The notes under the pieces are model-generated. The model was given only the letters and a program-made list of their open reading frames with translations, did not search any database and was not told the origin of the DNA. Made by a program: the position numbers and the translations under genes. Below are positions 1 to 12,443 of a DNA stretch of 64,000 nt, piece after piece (position 1 is the first letter of the stretch; every line of letters begins with the position of its first letter). The stretch is taken from contig KV419436.1 of NCBI GenBank assembly GCA_001630475.1, positions 54,165 through 118,164 on the forward strand. The letters run 5' to 3'. Source of the stretch: Sistotremastrum niveocremeum HHB9708 (lineage: Eukaryota > Basidiomycota > Agaricomycetes > Sistotremastrales > Sistotremastraceae).

Positions 1-1
1 C

Positions 2-1426
2 GTTGAATCCGGAGACCTACTCGTCGATCACTCCACTGCTCACACAAATCAAATTTATTCGCTCGCCTTCTCCTCTGACGGATCCTTCTTTGTCTCTTCA
101 TCTTTCGATCAGAAAATCCAGCTATGGGATGGGTCAAGCGGCAATCCTATTGGAAACGGGCTCTCAGGATTCGGTGAAATACATCGTTCAAGTGCAATTT
201 CCGCAGATGGAAAATCAGTCGCTACGGCGATAGGAGATGGCGGCATCTACCTGTGGGACGTGGCGGGAATGAAGGAGTCGGCTTTGTTGGCTGCGAAATC
301 CGGGACTCACGGGCCCTATCCCTCCGTCATCGCTCTGTCTCCTGACGGAAAGCATCTATATGCGGCACGTTCTGATCATTCTATTTGCGAATATGACACG
401 GAGACTGGCGCTGAGATCGGGATTGTGATGCGAGGCCACCGCAGTAGAATCTGGCACTTGTCAGTTTCGTCTGATGGAACCCATCTGGTATCATCTTCGA
501 CGGATACCACAATCAGCATTTGGGACATTCCAGCTCAAATTCAAACTCATAAGTCCTTGACAGGGCACGCAAGGGAAGTTGGCTGCGCCACTTTCAGTCC
601 CAACGGGACACGCCTCCTTTCTTGCAGCGCGGATACAACTCTTTGGATCTGGGACACTGCGACGTGGGAGATGATTGGAGCACCTCTGAGGGGTCACAAT
701 GGCATCGTGACATGCGCAGTATTCTTTGAGGCAGGGCAGCGCATCATTTCGGGGTCCCTGGATCGCACCATTCGGATTTGGGATGCAGAAAATCGAAATC
801 AGACCGGAGAATCTCTCAAATTACACACCGGAGGCGTGACTGCTATGGCTCTGACCCCTCAGAACAACATCATCGCATCTGCCGACAACACAGGCGTTGT
901 TCACCTGTGGTATCCAACTAGCGCGACTTCAAGCCTACAGCGTCATCATACCATCAAACACGGTACATCTCGAATCAATTCGGTTTCCTTTTCTGCCGAC
1001 GGAGCGCGACTTCTTTGCGCCAGCTCAGATCACACTATATGCTTGTGGGATGTCCGCACTGGGAAGTTGATTGGTAGACCTTTTGAAGGTCATAGTAGTT
1101 TGGTCCAACGTGTACTCTTCCTACACGAAGAACGCATCATTTCATCTTCAGACGACGGGACGATCCGCATTTGGAACATCGAGGATGATATCGAAACACC
1201 AGAAGTCAACACTATCAGCGATTTACAACGATCATTCCCTCGAATCGATTACGACGGATGGGTTCGATCAGAGGACGATCCACCGAAGTTACTTTTCTGG
1301 CTTCCTCTTCACTATCGCCCAACATTCCAATGGAATCGATGTCGCAAGATCATTGGTCAAGAGGCATTGGATATCGATTTCTCGCGATTTGAACACGGAG
1401 AACGGTGGATGCATTGTCGTTTATAG
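2..1426 (+). CDS. NACHT-WD40 STAND (NLR-like) protein, 3' part only
   Basis: Frame 2 is open from the window edge to the stop at 1424-1426, so the start lies outside the window. It encodes about 474 residues made of WD40 units, seen as repeated SPDG/SADG turns and W-D/IRIWD ends (for example ICLWDVRTGKLIG and IRIWDAENRNQ). It closes with a conserved tail (DGWVRSEDDPPKLL...GQEALDIDFSRFEHGERW) that also ends the complete genes at 10.3 and 36.7 kb. By homology the missing 5' part should carry a NACHT NTPase. Such proteins are fungal STAND receptors, where the WD40 propeller senses a ligand and the NACHT oligomerises; that role is inferred. DNA similarity to 8862-10307 is very high, so this is a recent tandem duplicate. 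No frame break was seen. Confidence 0.85.
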   Translation, partial: VESGDLLVDHSTAHTNQIYSLAFSSDGSFFVSSSFDQKIQLWDGSSGNPIGNGLSGFGEIHRSSAISADGKSVATAIGDGGIYLWDVAGMKESALLAAKSGTHGPYPSVIALSPDGKHLYAARSDHSICEYDTETGAEIGIVMRGHRSRIWHLSVSSDGTHLVSSSTDTTISIWDIPAQIQTHKSLTGHAREVGCATFSPNGTRLLSCSADTTLWIWDTATWEMIGAPLRGHNGIVTCAVFFEAGQRIISGSLDRTIRIWDAENRNQTGESLKLHTGGVTAMALTPQNNIIASADNTGVVHLWYPTSATSSLQRHHTIKHGTSRINSVSFSADGARLLCASSDHTICLWDVRTGKLIGRPFEGHSSLVQRVLFLHEERIISSSDDGTIRIWNIEDDIETPEVNTISDLQRSFPRIDYDGWVRSEDDPPKLLFWLPLHYRPTFQWNRCRKIIGQEALDIDFSRFEHGERWMHCRL

Positions 1427-2090
1427 ACAGACATCTCGGGAACAGTCATTTTAGACCCATTTACAGTGTATGAGCTGTCTCAAATCGACCGATGATTCTG
1501 AACAGTTGAAGTTTGTTCTTTGATTCTTCACATGTGCGCGACATCAAGACTCGACGATGCAATACGTCTTTGTTCTAGGGATTATCGTAGACAAAGAGCT
1601 AGAACGCAAAGGTGGAACGGAGTAGACTGAGCCACACATATCTGAATGATACAATCAGCACCCACTCAAATCATTATGGGAAGTGAATTTCGGGACGAAT
1701 AGCCAACCCGCGCTGGCAATGAAGCTTCGATCGATTGCAGTTCGTCAATCCGTCGGAAAGGCTACGCTGATTACCATTACCTAATCTCATCCGAATTCCT
1801 GCATCCGATCAGTGCATCGTCGCACCGAATCGCTCACATAATATTCCTCAATCATCCGCTGACAGAATCTTTAACCCTGCTATCCAACTGATAATCCGAC
1901 CACCTTAACTCTCAACAGATCTCTGACTCTCAATGCTCGAACCTCTGCCCAGCGTATGAGAAGACTGATCTCTCCAGTACTCCACCTTTCCTTTCCCGAA
2001 CATTTTCTTGCGAGAACTGATGAAGAAAGATCTAGATAGCCTTACTCGACGTCCAGTCTCAACTCTCTGAACGATACGCGGCCCTAGGAT
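1427..2090. other. Intergenic, nothing recognised
   Basis: This follows the WD40 gene stop and probably holds its 3' UTR. I see no coding exon, RNA gene or repeat that I can support. Confidence 0.5.
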
Positions 2091-3170
2091 TACGAATTCA
2101 TGCTCGGACTTGAATGCATCCGTGACGTGGCCCGCTCTCTCACCCACGAGCCTGAGGGCCGTTTCTTGAACTGGTGAGTCATCCATCGTCTTTTCAAGTG
2201 TGTGTACGTATTCATGTAGATCTCAAGCATAGATTATCGTGTATGGTGATGAGCGTGAAAATTGGATATGCGTGGAGCTTGAGACCGGTTGGCTGGATCG
2301 TCGGTCGATCGAGGCTTGGAAAGCACCCGGGCTGCTGTACGAATGGCTTCATTGGTGCGTAACCGTAATGTCTCATCTCATCTCCAAGACTAACCTCCAT
2401 TCCATTTCCTCGCTCAGCCGTATCAAATGCGGTCAACAATCCTATCGTGATACGCATCGTTCGTGCTCCCTTCCTCTCTTCGCTTCCGACAAAGACCGAA
2501 GATGATGCCGTACTGAACATCCTGACACCGTTGCGCGAAACATCCCCCTTCGTCCATCATGATCCATCTCGAGGATCTTTCGCCGCTTATCCATGTATGG
2601 ATCGAAGACCTTCAGCTCGATGGCAGATACAATGTATGCTTTCATTCAGTCTGATTCAGTGCTCATTTCTCATCATCCGCTCTGCAGCATACTCCTCAAT
2701 ACTGTCGATATACTATCGTCCTCCCCTCAGCCACGGCCCTCGCCAATCAGAGAAATCGGAGACGAATTCTAGCATTCTTTATCCTGCTCGCCAAAGTAGC
2801 TCCCTACTATCCTGTCCTCCGCTTAGAAATCCGCGCTATATTTCAAGATCTCACCCCTGCTTCCGCCTCGAAATCTCTCGGTCTCCGTATTCGTTTCGCA
2901 AGCTCTTTGTCATCCAATCTTATATCTCCTGACGGGCGCTCTTCAACAATGCTCTGTATTTACGTGACACCCTAGTGCGATGCTCCAGCTTGAATGCATC
3001 ACTCTCTTGCCCGGACCCTCAACATCGAAGTATACGCGTGCCTCCAACCCCGTCAACGAAAATCGACAATAATTACCAGTGGCCCTTCTCGCCTCCGCTT
3101 TGCGATCCATGGCTTGAAGCATTCATCGCCGAACTTCTCCTGCTTCCCTCTGAACTCATCATTCCTTGAC
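2091..3170 (+). other. Possible decayed or unresolved multi-exon locus
   Basis: Several short open stretches look protein-like and are bordered by splice-like signals (GTGAGT at 2173, GTGCGT near 2355, CTCAG near 2419). One reads YGDERENWICVELETGW, another VIRIVRAPFLSSLPTKTEDD. I could not join them into one frame: every acceptor after the GTGAGT donor creates a stop. I recognise no family. It may be a gene relic or chance reading frames. Confidence 0.25.
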
Positions 3171-4741
3171 ACACACATGCTCCTGCCTTCCGTCTTTTTC
3201 GTCTACACCCGAGATCCGATTCCCAACTTCCTGTCAAATCGTATTCGTCAGGGACTCGTGTTTGCCTGCCTGTGACATTGTGGACATTCTTCAACAGGAA
3301 ATCGCAGGACGCCTCCAGGTTATCGGTATCGACGTTTTCGGACAAAGGCGATTTGAAGCTCACGAACCGAGGACGATCGATATGATCGATCGGAGAATAT
3401 CGGTCAATTGGCTGTAGGCTTGGATAATGGCCTGACATACATTTCTATCGCTCTCAAATATCTAATTTAATCAGTCTTTCATTCCGGTCTCATTCCGCTG
3501 TCCTTTCAACAACACTAGTATCATCCTCATCCTCATCATCTTGATGTGTTGTGGACTTCCAAAGCCGGACGCCAAAAAGTCAATATTGATATCAGATCAG
3601 ATGCGCCCTCAAACCCACCGAAGAAACCAGTACATGATCTCTCCAGAGGACCTTCTTTCGTCAGTATCGCCCAGGCAGCAGAAAATGCTGAAAAGAGGGT
3701 CGGCTCGAAGGGAACGTAGACCGTTCTGCCAATTTTCAACCGACGGAAGAGGTTGTCTTCCAAACCGACTAGAATAACATCCACGTTGACCGCAATCCCA
3801 ATAAATACGAAAGAATCCATCGATCGAGGGTCGAAAGAAACGGGATCAAATCCGATTGAAGGCGATGCCTTGGATTAGAGCTCGGCAGCTTCGGCAAGTT
3901 CGGCTGAGCTCCCGGCAGAGGCTGAGTCCCGATGACGTAATCCATTCGCCAGCTATTGCTTCAGCTGGTCGATTTTCTCTCATTTGTTACTACGAATATA
4001 GGCTCGTATTAGTCAAAGCCTGTGCAATAAGATGAATGACCGTGATGACTCTCAGTATCATGTATTTTCCCAATCGAATTTTTGGGGAACCGCCGAAACT
4101 CCGACGCCGTCGCTGCATCCATCTGGCTGAATATCGACATCGTTCGATGACAAGCTTGATCTCGTCGTTCTAAGGATCAGGCTGCTACATCAACTCTTTT
4201 CTTCCCTTATCCGATCGAACATCCTTCGCGGCCCATAAGCCCAACTGCAGAGCGCGAGAAAAATCGACCAAGGGAGCTACATGGCATCATCGATAGGTCT
4301 TATTCTCACTCTTTCTCTATCATCCTCCGTCGAATAAAGGAGTTTCTCAAGCCGTGATTGATAAGAGGTGTTAGATGACCGTGGGATCAAGCGTCGACAT
4401 CGTCAATACGGTTGACAATACCGGCTCAGATATCCCAGCCAATCCCAGAACCCTCCACACACGTCGCAGACATCTACGGCGCAGCTTTCATGTGTGCGGC
4501 ATCCATATCCATTATCAAATACATGGTCGTCAAGCTCTTCGCGACTCTCATGTCTCGATCTGGAACGTGTGAAGTGCTTGAATGGTACCATTCATTCAGA
4601 CGCTCAGGAACCGTCGACTTCGAGGCAGTGCACCCATCAACCGTCCCTCGCTCTTCGCATCCAACACCCTCTCACTGCGACTCTCTCATTCGTATCACCT
4701 AGCATCTTGACGGTACGCACTGGGAGGAGCGCGAAATAGCC
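3171..4741. other. Intergenic, no supported gene
   Basis: Only short overlapping frames on both strands. A hydrophobic stretch near 4.46-4.55 kb was considered and rejected. The end of this stretch should contain the promoter of the C2-NACHT-WD40 gene. Confidence 0.4.
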
Positions 4742-7700
4742 ATGACGAGGTGAGAACTTCGCAATGAGATGTGGGCTGGTGTTCTGATTGAATCTTGATC
4801 GCAGCGCTGAAAGAGATCGACGACACGATATCGCTTTAGGTCAGATATAGAGCAATTATTGAGTCGTTGCAAGGATTAATCGAGAATAGAAATCCGAGGA
4901 GATAACTTTCCAATTGCCCACGGCCATGTTTGCAACCTGTTCAAGCACGACAACACGTTCTACCTCACCCTTGGAGTCGGCAACAGAAAACCTACCGAAT
5001 CAAAAGGCATGGAAGGAGGATCGAGTCCCGCGTGGACTGAAACAATCTCCATGTAAATCTCAGCTTGATGTATATGCGATCATATTAACCGAAATCATTT
5101 ATCCAGAGACAGTCTTAGTAAATCCCTCACGGTCAAAATTTATATCAAACATGCGATGGGATCAGATGTATTTTTTGGTACATTAACTGCAGAGATAGCG
5201 GAACTCTCCTCGGAACTGCGCGCGTCCAATGCGGGAAATGGGGATCAAGGTGGGCTCGATAAATTCATGCCGGTTTTAGTGCTGATTTATTGAAGGGTGG
5301 ACTAAACCTCGAAGAGTAGCAACCGGAGGAGACGATCTCGACGATTCTATGCCCAATCTCTCGTTCAGATTCACTCCATTCGACCAGGCCGAAGAGGGAG
5401 ATAACGATTCGGCCACAATCTCTGCTCATTCAGAAGCGCCGAGCTCTCGGCTTGATACCGACTTGGAGCAGCTCAGAAAAGCGAAAGAAGCCGCGAGCCA
5501 GGCAATCAAAAGCCTGAAGAAGGTCCCGCTGGGCATGCAACGTGAAGACGACTTGGTTGAGACGGCAAAATCGGCTGGCGATATATTGGGTCCAGTAGCG
5601 AGCGATGCACAGGAAATATTCGGGCAGATCGGTGCCTTCGTGGATGTCGTGGACAAGATAGCTGAGGTACTCCTGTCGCTCCGGTTAGGATTGTTTGGGC
5701 GCTCAATTGTGATCGCCTGGAATAGGTGCATCCCTACGCAAAGCTCGCGTGGGCCGTTATATCACTGCCCTTCAAAGTGAGCCGTTCATCCTCCGGTAAT
5801 CTCGAGACTCAGCAGACATGAAGATCACCAAAGCTCAAATGGATCGCGATGAAGAATTAACCCAGCTTGTCGATGCAATCAACGATACATATGCGTTCAT
5901 CGCTACATTCTGGCGTGGGATAGACGATCTAGCAGCTTCTCAAGACAGCCTGAAGAAAATGACAGTGAAATTGATTGTTGACACTGTCACCTGCGGAGCT
6001 TTCATCTGCGATGAATGTTCTCAAAATGCAGCCTTGGGTACGCCTCCACAGCATCAGAGTTCCAAATGATCAAGTTTGACAAATTATAAAGTGAAGCGAA
6101 CTATCCGCCACATTTTGACGGGGCCAGTCATCGACGCAAGAATTGCGCAGTTCAAGTCAGATTTCAAAGATCGCAAGACGGAGATTGCTCAGCTTCTTAC
6201 CGGCCATAATTTTGTTGGCATCCTTGACCTCGAGCATCAAATGTCGCAATTTTCGTCGGATGATGGTGGGTCATTTCTTTTCAGAATCGTGCTCCCGTTT
6301 TCTGAAAATGAACAGTGCTGAAGGATCTGCCATACTTACGAGATGCAGGCTATGGGGAAGGCGGATGTCTGCCTGGTACCCGAAAGGAAATCATCGACGA
6401 GATCTGTAGCTGGATCAAATTACCAATCGCAGCAGAGCAGAGCGGTGATCGACAATCGGAACTTGCCAATAGGAGTAATACCGATACCGGCGCTTCGGTG
6501 TTCTGGTTGCGCGGTCATGCTGGCTCAGGGAAGTCAGCACTTGCCACCACGATAGCTCGACATTTCGACACTGGGAATGAACGGTGTCTTGGTTCTTCCT
6601 TCTTCTTTGATAAAGCTATCCCCCGACGCGCGAGAGATGTTTTATGGAAGATATCTCGTGATCTGGCTGGATTGAATCCTCTGTTCAGGAAAGCGCTAGT
6701 TGGGATTCTCACAGCGCAGCCTGACCTTAAGGAGACGTCCTCGATTCCCAGACAATTCGAAAAGCTGATACTTGAGCCTGCCAGAATGGCGGATTTTTCT
6801 GGGTCTATTCTCATCGTGATAGACGCCCTGGACGAATGCGATGACGTACGTGATCGCCACGATTTTCTGAGCATTATTTTCCCGGACCCAACAGGTAGTT
6901 TACTGCGTGATGCGACTGTGAAGTTTTCTAATGTAACCCTTATAGATACAAACACTCTGAATACCCTTCCATCCAACTTTCGCGTATTGTTGACCTCCCG
7001 ACCCGAGAATTACCTGGAAAAGGCAGCTCACCGAAATTCTGACATCCGGCGAATCGACTTGTCAGAAGTCTCGCTTGACCTCGTTGAGCGTGACCTGGTT
7101 TCATTTTATGAACATCAGTTTGCTCGATGGCAGGATCTACTGCAAACCTTCAACGAATTGTCGCCGAACAAAGATTGCATTCGGCTTTTGACAGAGAGAT
7201 CCGAACGTTTGTTCCAATGGGCCTTCACAGCATGTCGGTTCTTACTGAAAGACGAGCCTCCGGAGATTCTTGGGGAGCAATACCTCGCCGTTGTGAAAAC
7301 ATCTGGGCTCACCGTCCTCGACGATTTGTACACCAAGATATTGTCACAGGTGGTCGGAACCCAGGAGGCATATAAACTTCACCATTTTCGCTCAGTCATG
7401 GGACGAGTTCTCTGCGTCCAAAAACCCTTGTGCATGTCTGAGATCAAAGACCTTCGGCTCCCCGATGAACATCACACATATACGGCATTCTTCCTGCAAC
7501 GCATGGGTTCGGTTTTATCGGGTATTTCGACCGACACTCCTGTTCAAACTTTTCACACCTCATTCCGTGACTTCTTGTTTGCTGAAGAACGCAGCAGCAT
7601 CTACTATGTTAGACCTGTTGAACATGATGGAGCGCTTGCCGAAGCTTGTTTACGCGTCCTGAACGACAGCCTCGAGTTCAACATTTGCAAGCTCACGTCC

Positions 7701-10307
7701 TCCTACATCACTTATACTCCTCAGCTCGTCGAAAAAGCGGTCGGATACATGCGTAATCGGGGATATGGACATGTCACATACGCTTCAATCTATTGGGCCA
7801 GTCATCTCCGCAAGAGTGCATACACAGACGAGCTTTCGTCTCTCCTTCACACGTTCGCCGAGAAACAATTCCTCCACTGGCTCGAAGTTCTTGGCTCCAT
7901 TGGTGAAATATATGTGGCGATCGGTGCGATACGATCGATGACAGAATGGGCAACGGTGTGTAATATCTCTGTAGTCTGTGGTGTACCAGCGCTCAGTTAT
8001 GTTCAGGGCCACGATGACAAATTGGCCGAATTTGGAACCGACGCTGGCAAATTTGTCAGCAATTTTGCCGAGGTCATTGCTCGAAGCCCACCACATCTTT
8101 ATATTTCCGCCCTTCCCTTCGCTCCCGAATCCAGTGTCATATCGCAGCGATATCTCCCTCAATTCTCTGGCACGCTCGATGTGAAAACGGGAAAACAACA
8201 AATCTGGTCTCCGGTCGATCTGGTCTTCGGCGATCGGGGAGATTATTGGACAAAAGAAGTTCTGTCGATCGCATACTCTCCCGATGGGACGATCTTGATT
8301 GCAGTGACCGATAATGAACTCGTCTGGCTCTGGAATCCCTCAACCGGACAGTCAGTTGCTTCTTTCTCTGAGACGGAAGCGAGCCCCGCATGTGTTGTGG
8401 AGATATCGCCGGATGGACGATACTTTGCGGTTGGATCGCAGAGAGGGGATATTGTCCTTCGTGATTTCAAGACACAGGCGTTGATTTGGGGTCCAAAGGG
8501 CGTGGGAACCCAGAAGATTGTGTGTCTGCGATTCTCTCTTAACTCAGGGACGCTGTGGGCAGGAGATGAATGGGCTTATCTGGGCGCCTGGGACGTCAGG
8601 ACCGGAGATGATCGATCCCCTGTTGAAGAGTTGCACGGCGATGATGGCACATGTACTGTCATATCAATAGACGCGACTCGCCTCGCTTGTGCTCCAGGTA
8701 ACTGGTCACTTGTTCTATTCCATCGAGATGGCGGCGATACCACATGGTCCAACAGACGAGAGATCACTACAGTCACTGATGCAGTATTTGCGCTCACTTT
8801 CTCTCCCGATGGTCAACGTCTGGTTTCTGGGCACGATTCCGGGGCTATCAAGATTTGGAACGTCGATTCCGGAGACCTGCTTGGCGTTCACTCCACTGCT
8901 CACACAAATCAAATCTATTCGCTCGCCTTCTCCTCTGACGGATTGTTCTTTGCATCTTCATCTTTCGATCGGACAATTCAGCTATGGGATGGGACAACCG
9001 GCGATCCTATCGGAAATGCGCTCTCAGGATTCGGTGAAGTACATCGAAAGGTTGCAATTTCCGCGGATGGAAAATCAGTCACTACGGTGATTGTAGATGG
9101 TGGCATCTACGTGTGGGACGCGGAGGGAATGAAGCAGTCTGCTTTGCTGGATGCAAAATCAGTGATTCGGGGGCCTTATCCCTCCGTCATCGCTCTGTCT
9201 CCTGACGGAAAGCATTTATATGCAGCGCGTTCTGATCATTCTATTTGCGAATATGACACGGAGACTGGCGCTGAGATCGGGACTGTGATGCGAGGTCACC
9301 GCAAAAGAATCTGGCATTTGTCAGTCTCGTCGGACGGAACCAATCTGGTATCGTGTTCGTCGGATACCACAATCAGCATTTGGAACATCGAGGCTCGAAA
9401 GGAAACCCATGAGCCCTTGACAGGGCACTCAAACGAAGTTGTGTTTACCGCTTTCAATCCCGACAGATCCCGCCTTCTTTCTTGCAGTACAGATAAGACT
9501 CTTCGGATCTGGGACACTGCAACGTGGGAGACAATTGGAGAACCTCTCACGGGTCACACCGGCATCGTGACTTGCGCAGTATTCTTCGACACAGGGCAGC
9601 GTATCATCTCAGGGTCCCTGGATGGCACCATTCGCATTTGGGATGCAGAAAATCGAAATCAGGTCGGAGAATCTGTCGAATTACACACCGGAGGTGTTTC
9701 GGCTATGGCTCTGTCCCCTACAGACGACCTCATTGCATCTGCCGATACCGCTGGTGTTATTCACCTGTGGTATCCAGCTACCCTGACCTCAAGCCTACGG
9801 CATCATCACACCCTCCAGCACGGTACAGATGAAGTCAATTCGGTTTCTTTCTCTGCAGATGGAGCGCGACTTCTGTCTGCAAGCGTAGATCACACTATAT
9901 GCTTGTGGGATGTCAGCATTGGCGAGCTGATCGGGCGACCTTTTGAAGGTCACAGTGGCCCTGTCATGCGTGCATATTTCTCAGACAATGAACGCATGAT
10001 TTCGTCTTCGCACGACGGGTCAATACGAATTTGGGGCATCAACGATGTCGCAGAGGCACCAGAATCAGAAGAGGAAGTAAATTCTGCTGAGGATGAACTG
10101 CAGAGATCATTCCCTCGAATTCAGCATGACGGATGGGTCCGATCAGAGGATGACCCGCCGAAGCTGTTGTGCTGGCTTCCACTCCACTATCGCCCGATAT
10201 TCCAATGGAGTCGATGTCGGAAGATCATTGGTCAAGAGGCTTTATATATCGATTTCTCGCGTTTTGAACATGGAGAACGGTGGACGAATTGTCGCTCGTC
10301 GAGGTGA
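4742..10307 (+). CDS. C2-NACHT-WD40 STAND (NLR-like) protein
   Basis: Predicted exons are 4742-4749 (uncertain), 4885-5052, 5107-5249, 5296-5666, 5726-5776, 5824-6037, 6092-6265, 6316-6894, 6946-7955 and 8007-10307. All phases agree, giving about 1672 residues. Order: a C2-like sandwich (RIEIRGDNFPIAHG, FYLTLGVGNRKP, SLTVKIYIKHAMGS); a helical linker with VHPYAKLAWAVISL and NDTYAFI, like fungal Goodbye-type STAND N-termini; NACHT with Walker A GHAGSGKS and Walker B ILIVIDALDECDD; then WD40 units and the conserved FEHGERW tail. Such proteins are thought to act as cytosolic NTPase switches in non-self or immune-like recognition; the C2 part suggests membrane or Ca2+ association. Both are inference. 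The 8-nt first exon with a 135-nt intron is the weakest part; exons from 4885 on are supported by alignment to the gene at 31.4 kb. Introns 6895-6945 and 7956-8006 are both 51 nt and stop-free. Confidence 0.85.
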
Positions 10308-10859
10308 TCCAACAACAGAATAAAGGGGGTCAGATCGCTGGAGGACTTTTGTTAGGGTATGCATCGGCGTCTAAAGCTCTCAAGTATTGCTGCATGTTGT
10401 TACGTTTAACGATTGAGATTCGCGATGACGGAATCTTTCACCTGTCATTTGATTCCGACGCGGACGGCTGAAGTCATTCGTACACTTGAATATTTGATGC
10501 TAGAAGTCAGCGAAGGCGAAGTCCTCTTGTGACTCAAAACAGAACGATTTATCTTCTGCGCTATAGCATGTCGCCGAAAAGTGTAGCGCAAGATAAGTTT
10601 GACCAGCGAGTGACGGACATGCACGAGAGGCGGATACCAAGGTAGAGAGAGATTGAGTGGTGATTGAAGTGTTAAATGAGAACAAATGAGATATGGAAGA
10701 TAATATGATAGAAGACGTATTCTCAGATTATAATCTTCCCAAACCGGCGACTCTCCCCCAACGCTTTTGTGTCTCCTTCTCCTTCCTCGCGCTCAGACCG
10801 ACCACAAGGACCCCTAGATCAACTATTCAGCTCGTGAAACGTGCCGCGTGAACAGTCGC
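10308..10859. other. Convergent intergenic spacer
   Basis: This lies between the stops of the NACHT-WD40 gene (plus) and HSP10 (minus) and must hold both 3' ends. I see nothing else in it. Confidence 0.5.
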
Positions 10860-11440
10860 TCAATCCTGGATCTTGGCAAGGATCTCCGAATCCTTGAACA
10901 AATGATATTCCTACATCACCCATCAACATTCACCCTCGTATAATAGAATCAATGAAAGTCAAATACGCACGTCTTCGCCGACTTTAATAGAATTTCCACC
11001 CCAGCCTGGTAAGAGGACTTTATCACCCGCCTTCACGCTGACAGGGACGATTTCGCCATTCTTGTTTGGTGCACCGGGTCCGGTGGCTATTACTGTTGCC
11101 TCGGGGAGTGGGGAAGTTGTGGATGAGGTCGGGAGGAAGATGCCTGTTGCGGTTTTCTGTCGAAGGGAAAGTCAGTCGGATGCTCGACAATAAAATACTG
11201 CACGTAAGGGAGAAGAGGATGGTAAGTAGGTGGTGGGTGGTCGGTGGTAGGAATGTTCATAAAGATGAGGAAGACCACGTACGGTTTCAGGTTTGAATCG
11301 CTGAACGAGGACACGGTCAAGGAGAGGGATCACGGATTTGATAGTACGAATCGTGGTTTGGGATGCCTGTATTTCAGCATTTCATCAATACACTGCTCTC
11401 AATAGCCGTCCTTCAACGCATATAACTAGGGACATACCAT
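10860..11440 (-). CDS. HSP10: Mitochondrial 10-kDa chaperonin (HSP10, GroES family)
   Basis: Four exons on the minus strand: 11438-11440 (the ATG alone), 11283-11366, 10971-11156 and 10860-10910, giving 107 residues, the usual family length. The first intron follows the start codon directly (ATG then GTATGT). Key family features are SVIPLLDRVLVQRF at the N-terminus, KTATGIFLP in the mobile-loop region, then VKAGDKVLLPGWGG and EYHLFKDSEILAKI at the C-terminus. HSP10 caps the HSP60 ring in the mitochondrial matrix and drives release of folded proteins. The gene is transcribed away from the MSB1-like gene; a MITE and a heat-shock-like site lie in the shared upstream region. I see no separate presequence; HSP10 is normally imported without cleavage. 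Confidence 0.95.
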
Positions 11441-11658
11441 GGGATTAAGAGTGAAGGGAGAGGGAGAGCTTGGTGGTCGTCGAATCGTCGAGATTTTTTA
11501 GACGCTGGATGTAATTATGTAAGCAGCTACGTTCTGGATTTTTCCACTTCATCGGGGAATGCCGGATCTCAGGAATCATGTTTCAGTATTCACGCTATAT
11601 TCCTCTGTATTTATCAGATATTCGTAAGAATATTTGCGGGTAAAGGTACATTGATGAA

Positions 11659-11668
11659 AGAAGCTTCT
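11659..11668. promoter_or_regulatory. Candidate heat-shock element
   Basis: The palindromic core AGAAGCTTCT fits the inverted nGAAnnTTCn units bound by heat-shock factor. It lies about 220 bases upstream of the HSP10 start codon. The next unit is only partly matched (TAA instead of GAA), so this is a weak prediction. Confidence 0.3.
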
Positions 11669-11898
11669 GTAATTTCATGCAGCTCGCACGAACACCGTTT
11701 TAGTGCTGTAACTGTTTTGAAAACACGAGGTGACCCGACTTTATCCTCAATAAATAGGTGACTGTGCTGCAGCTCGTCCTGCGCGTTCCGTAGTAGAAGG
11801 AAAGATAAGCAAATGTTCTCGGTTTGATAGAGAAGGGTAACGATCGCTCAGAAATTCACTACGCCGTGCCTCGAGGATCATTTCCTATTTAGGGATTA

Positions 11899-12162
11899 CT
11901 GTACATACACGACCGTAACATACCGTTACGGCCGAAATCGTGGAATTAGTATGTCAAATTGGCGTAACGTTACGCCAGCCGCTCTCGAGATATGTTGAGT
12001 CTTGAAATTTCGGCGAGCCGGCTACGCCGGCTGGTATATCCGGGCGTCACTGTATGTCAATCTTTTCCAACGTTACGCTGATATTTTGGTGAGTATGTTG
12101 AAACTTCGGTTTTTGAGAACGTTACGGCGTTACGGCCGTATGTTATGGTCGTGTATGTACAG
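11899..12162. mobile_element. 264-bp MITE with TA target duplication
   Basis: Left end CTGTACATACACGACC and right end GGTCGTGTATGTACAG are exact inverted repeats. Inverted similarity continues inward through the TAACATAC and GGCCG blocks. The element is flanked by TA on both sides (11897-11898 and 12163-12164), which points to a Tc1/mariner-type or similar transposase in trans. It has no coding capacity. Inside are further GTTACG-rich inverted segments. It sits in the divergent promoter region between HSP10 and the MSB1-like gene. Confidence 0.8.
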
Positions 12163-12443
12163 TACGCGGAATCAGATTTATCGAGATATTTACTTCAAAA
12201 ACCTGCTGTTCTCTCTCGAGATGTGGGAGGAAATCCATTTACATCTGGCCTCATACCTGATCAACAAGAGAAAGATCGTCCAAAAAGATAGAAGGCAAAT
12301 AACGAATGCTATGGAAACCTCGCTCGCGGCACGCGTCCGGTAGCAAAACAAGACCAAATACACCCTCCAATTTTCTGCTACCGATACCTGTCGATATCCA
12401 CGCCTTATATCATTCAACTGGGACAATCAGTACCGGACGACCC

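Noticed and set aside
4412-4702. Hydrophobic stretch with HSDA-like words, possibly a cation diffusion facilitator relic
   Set aside because: The similarity needs three frames and no metal-binding residues are kept; the last part overlaps the probable start of the C2-NACHT-WD40 gene.
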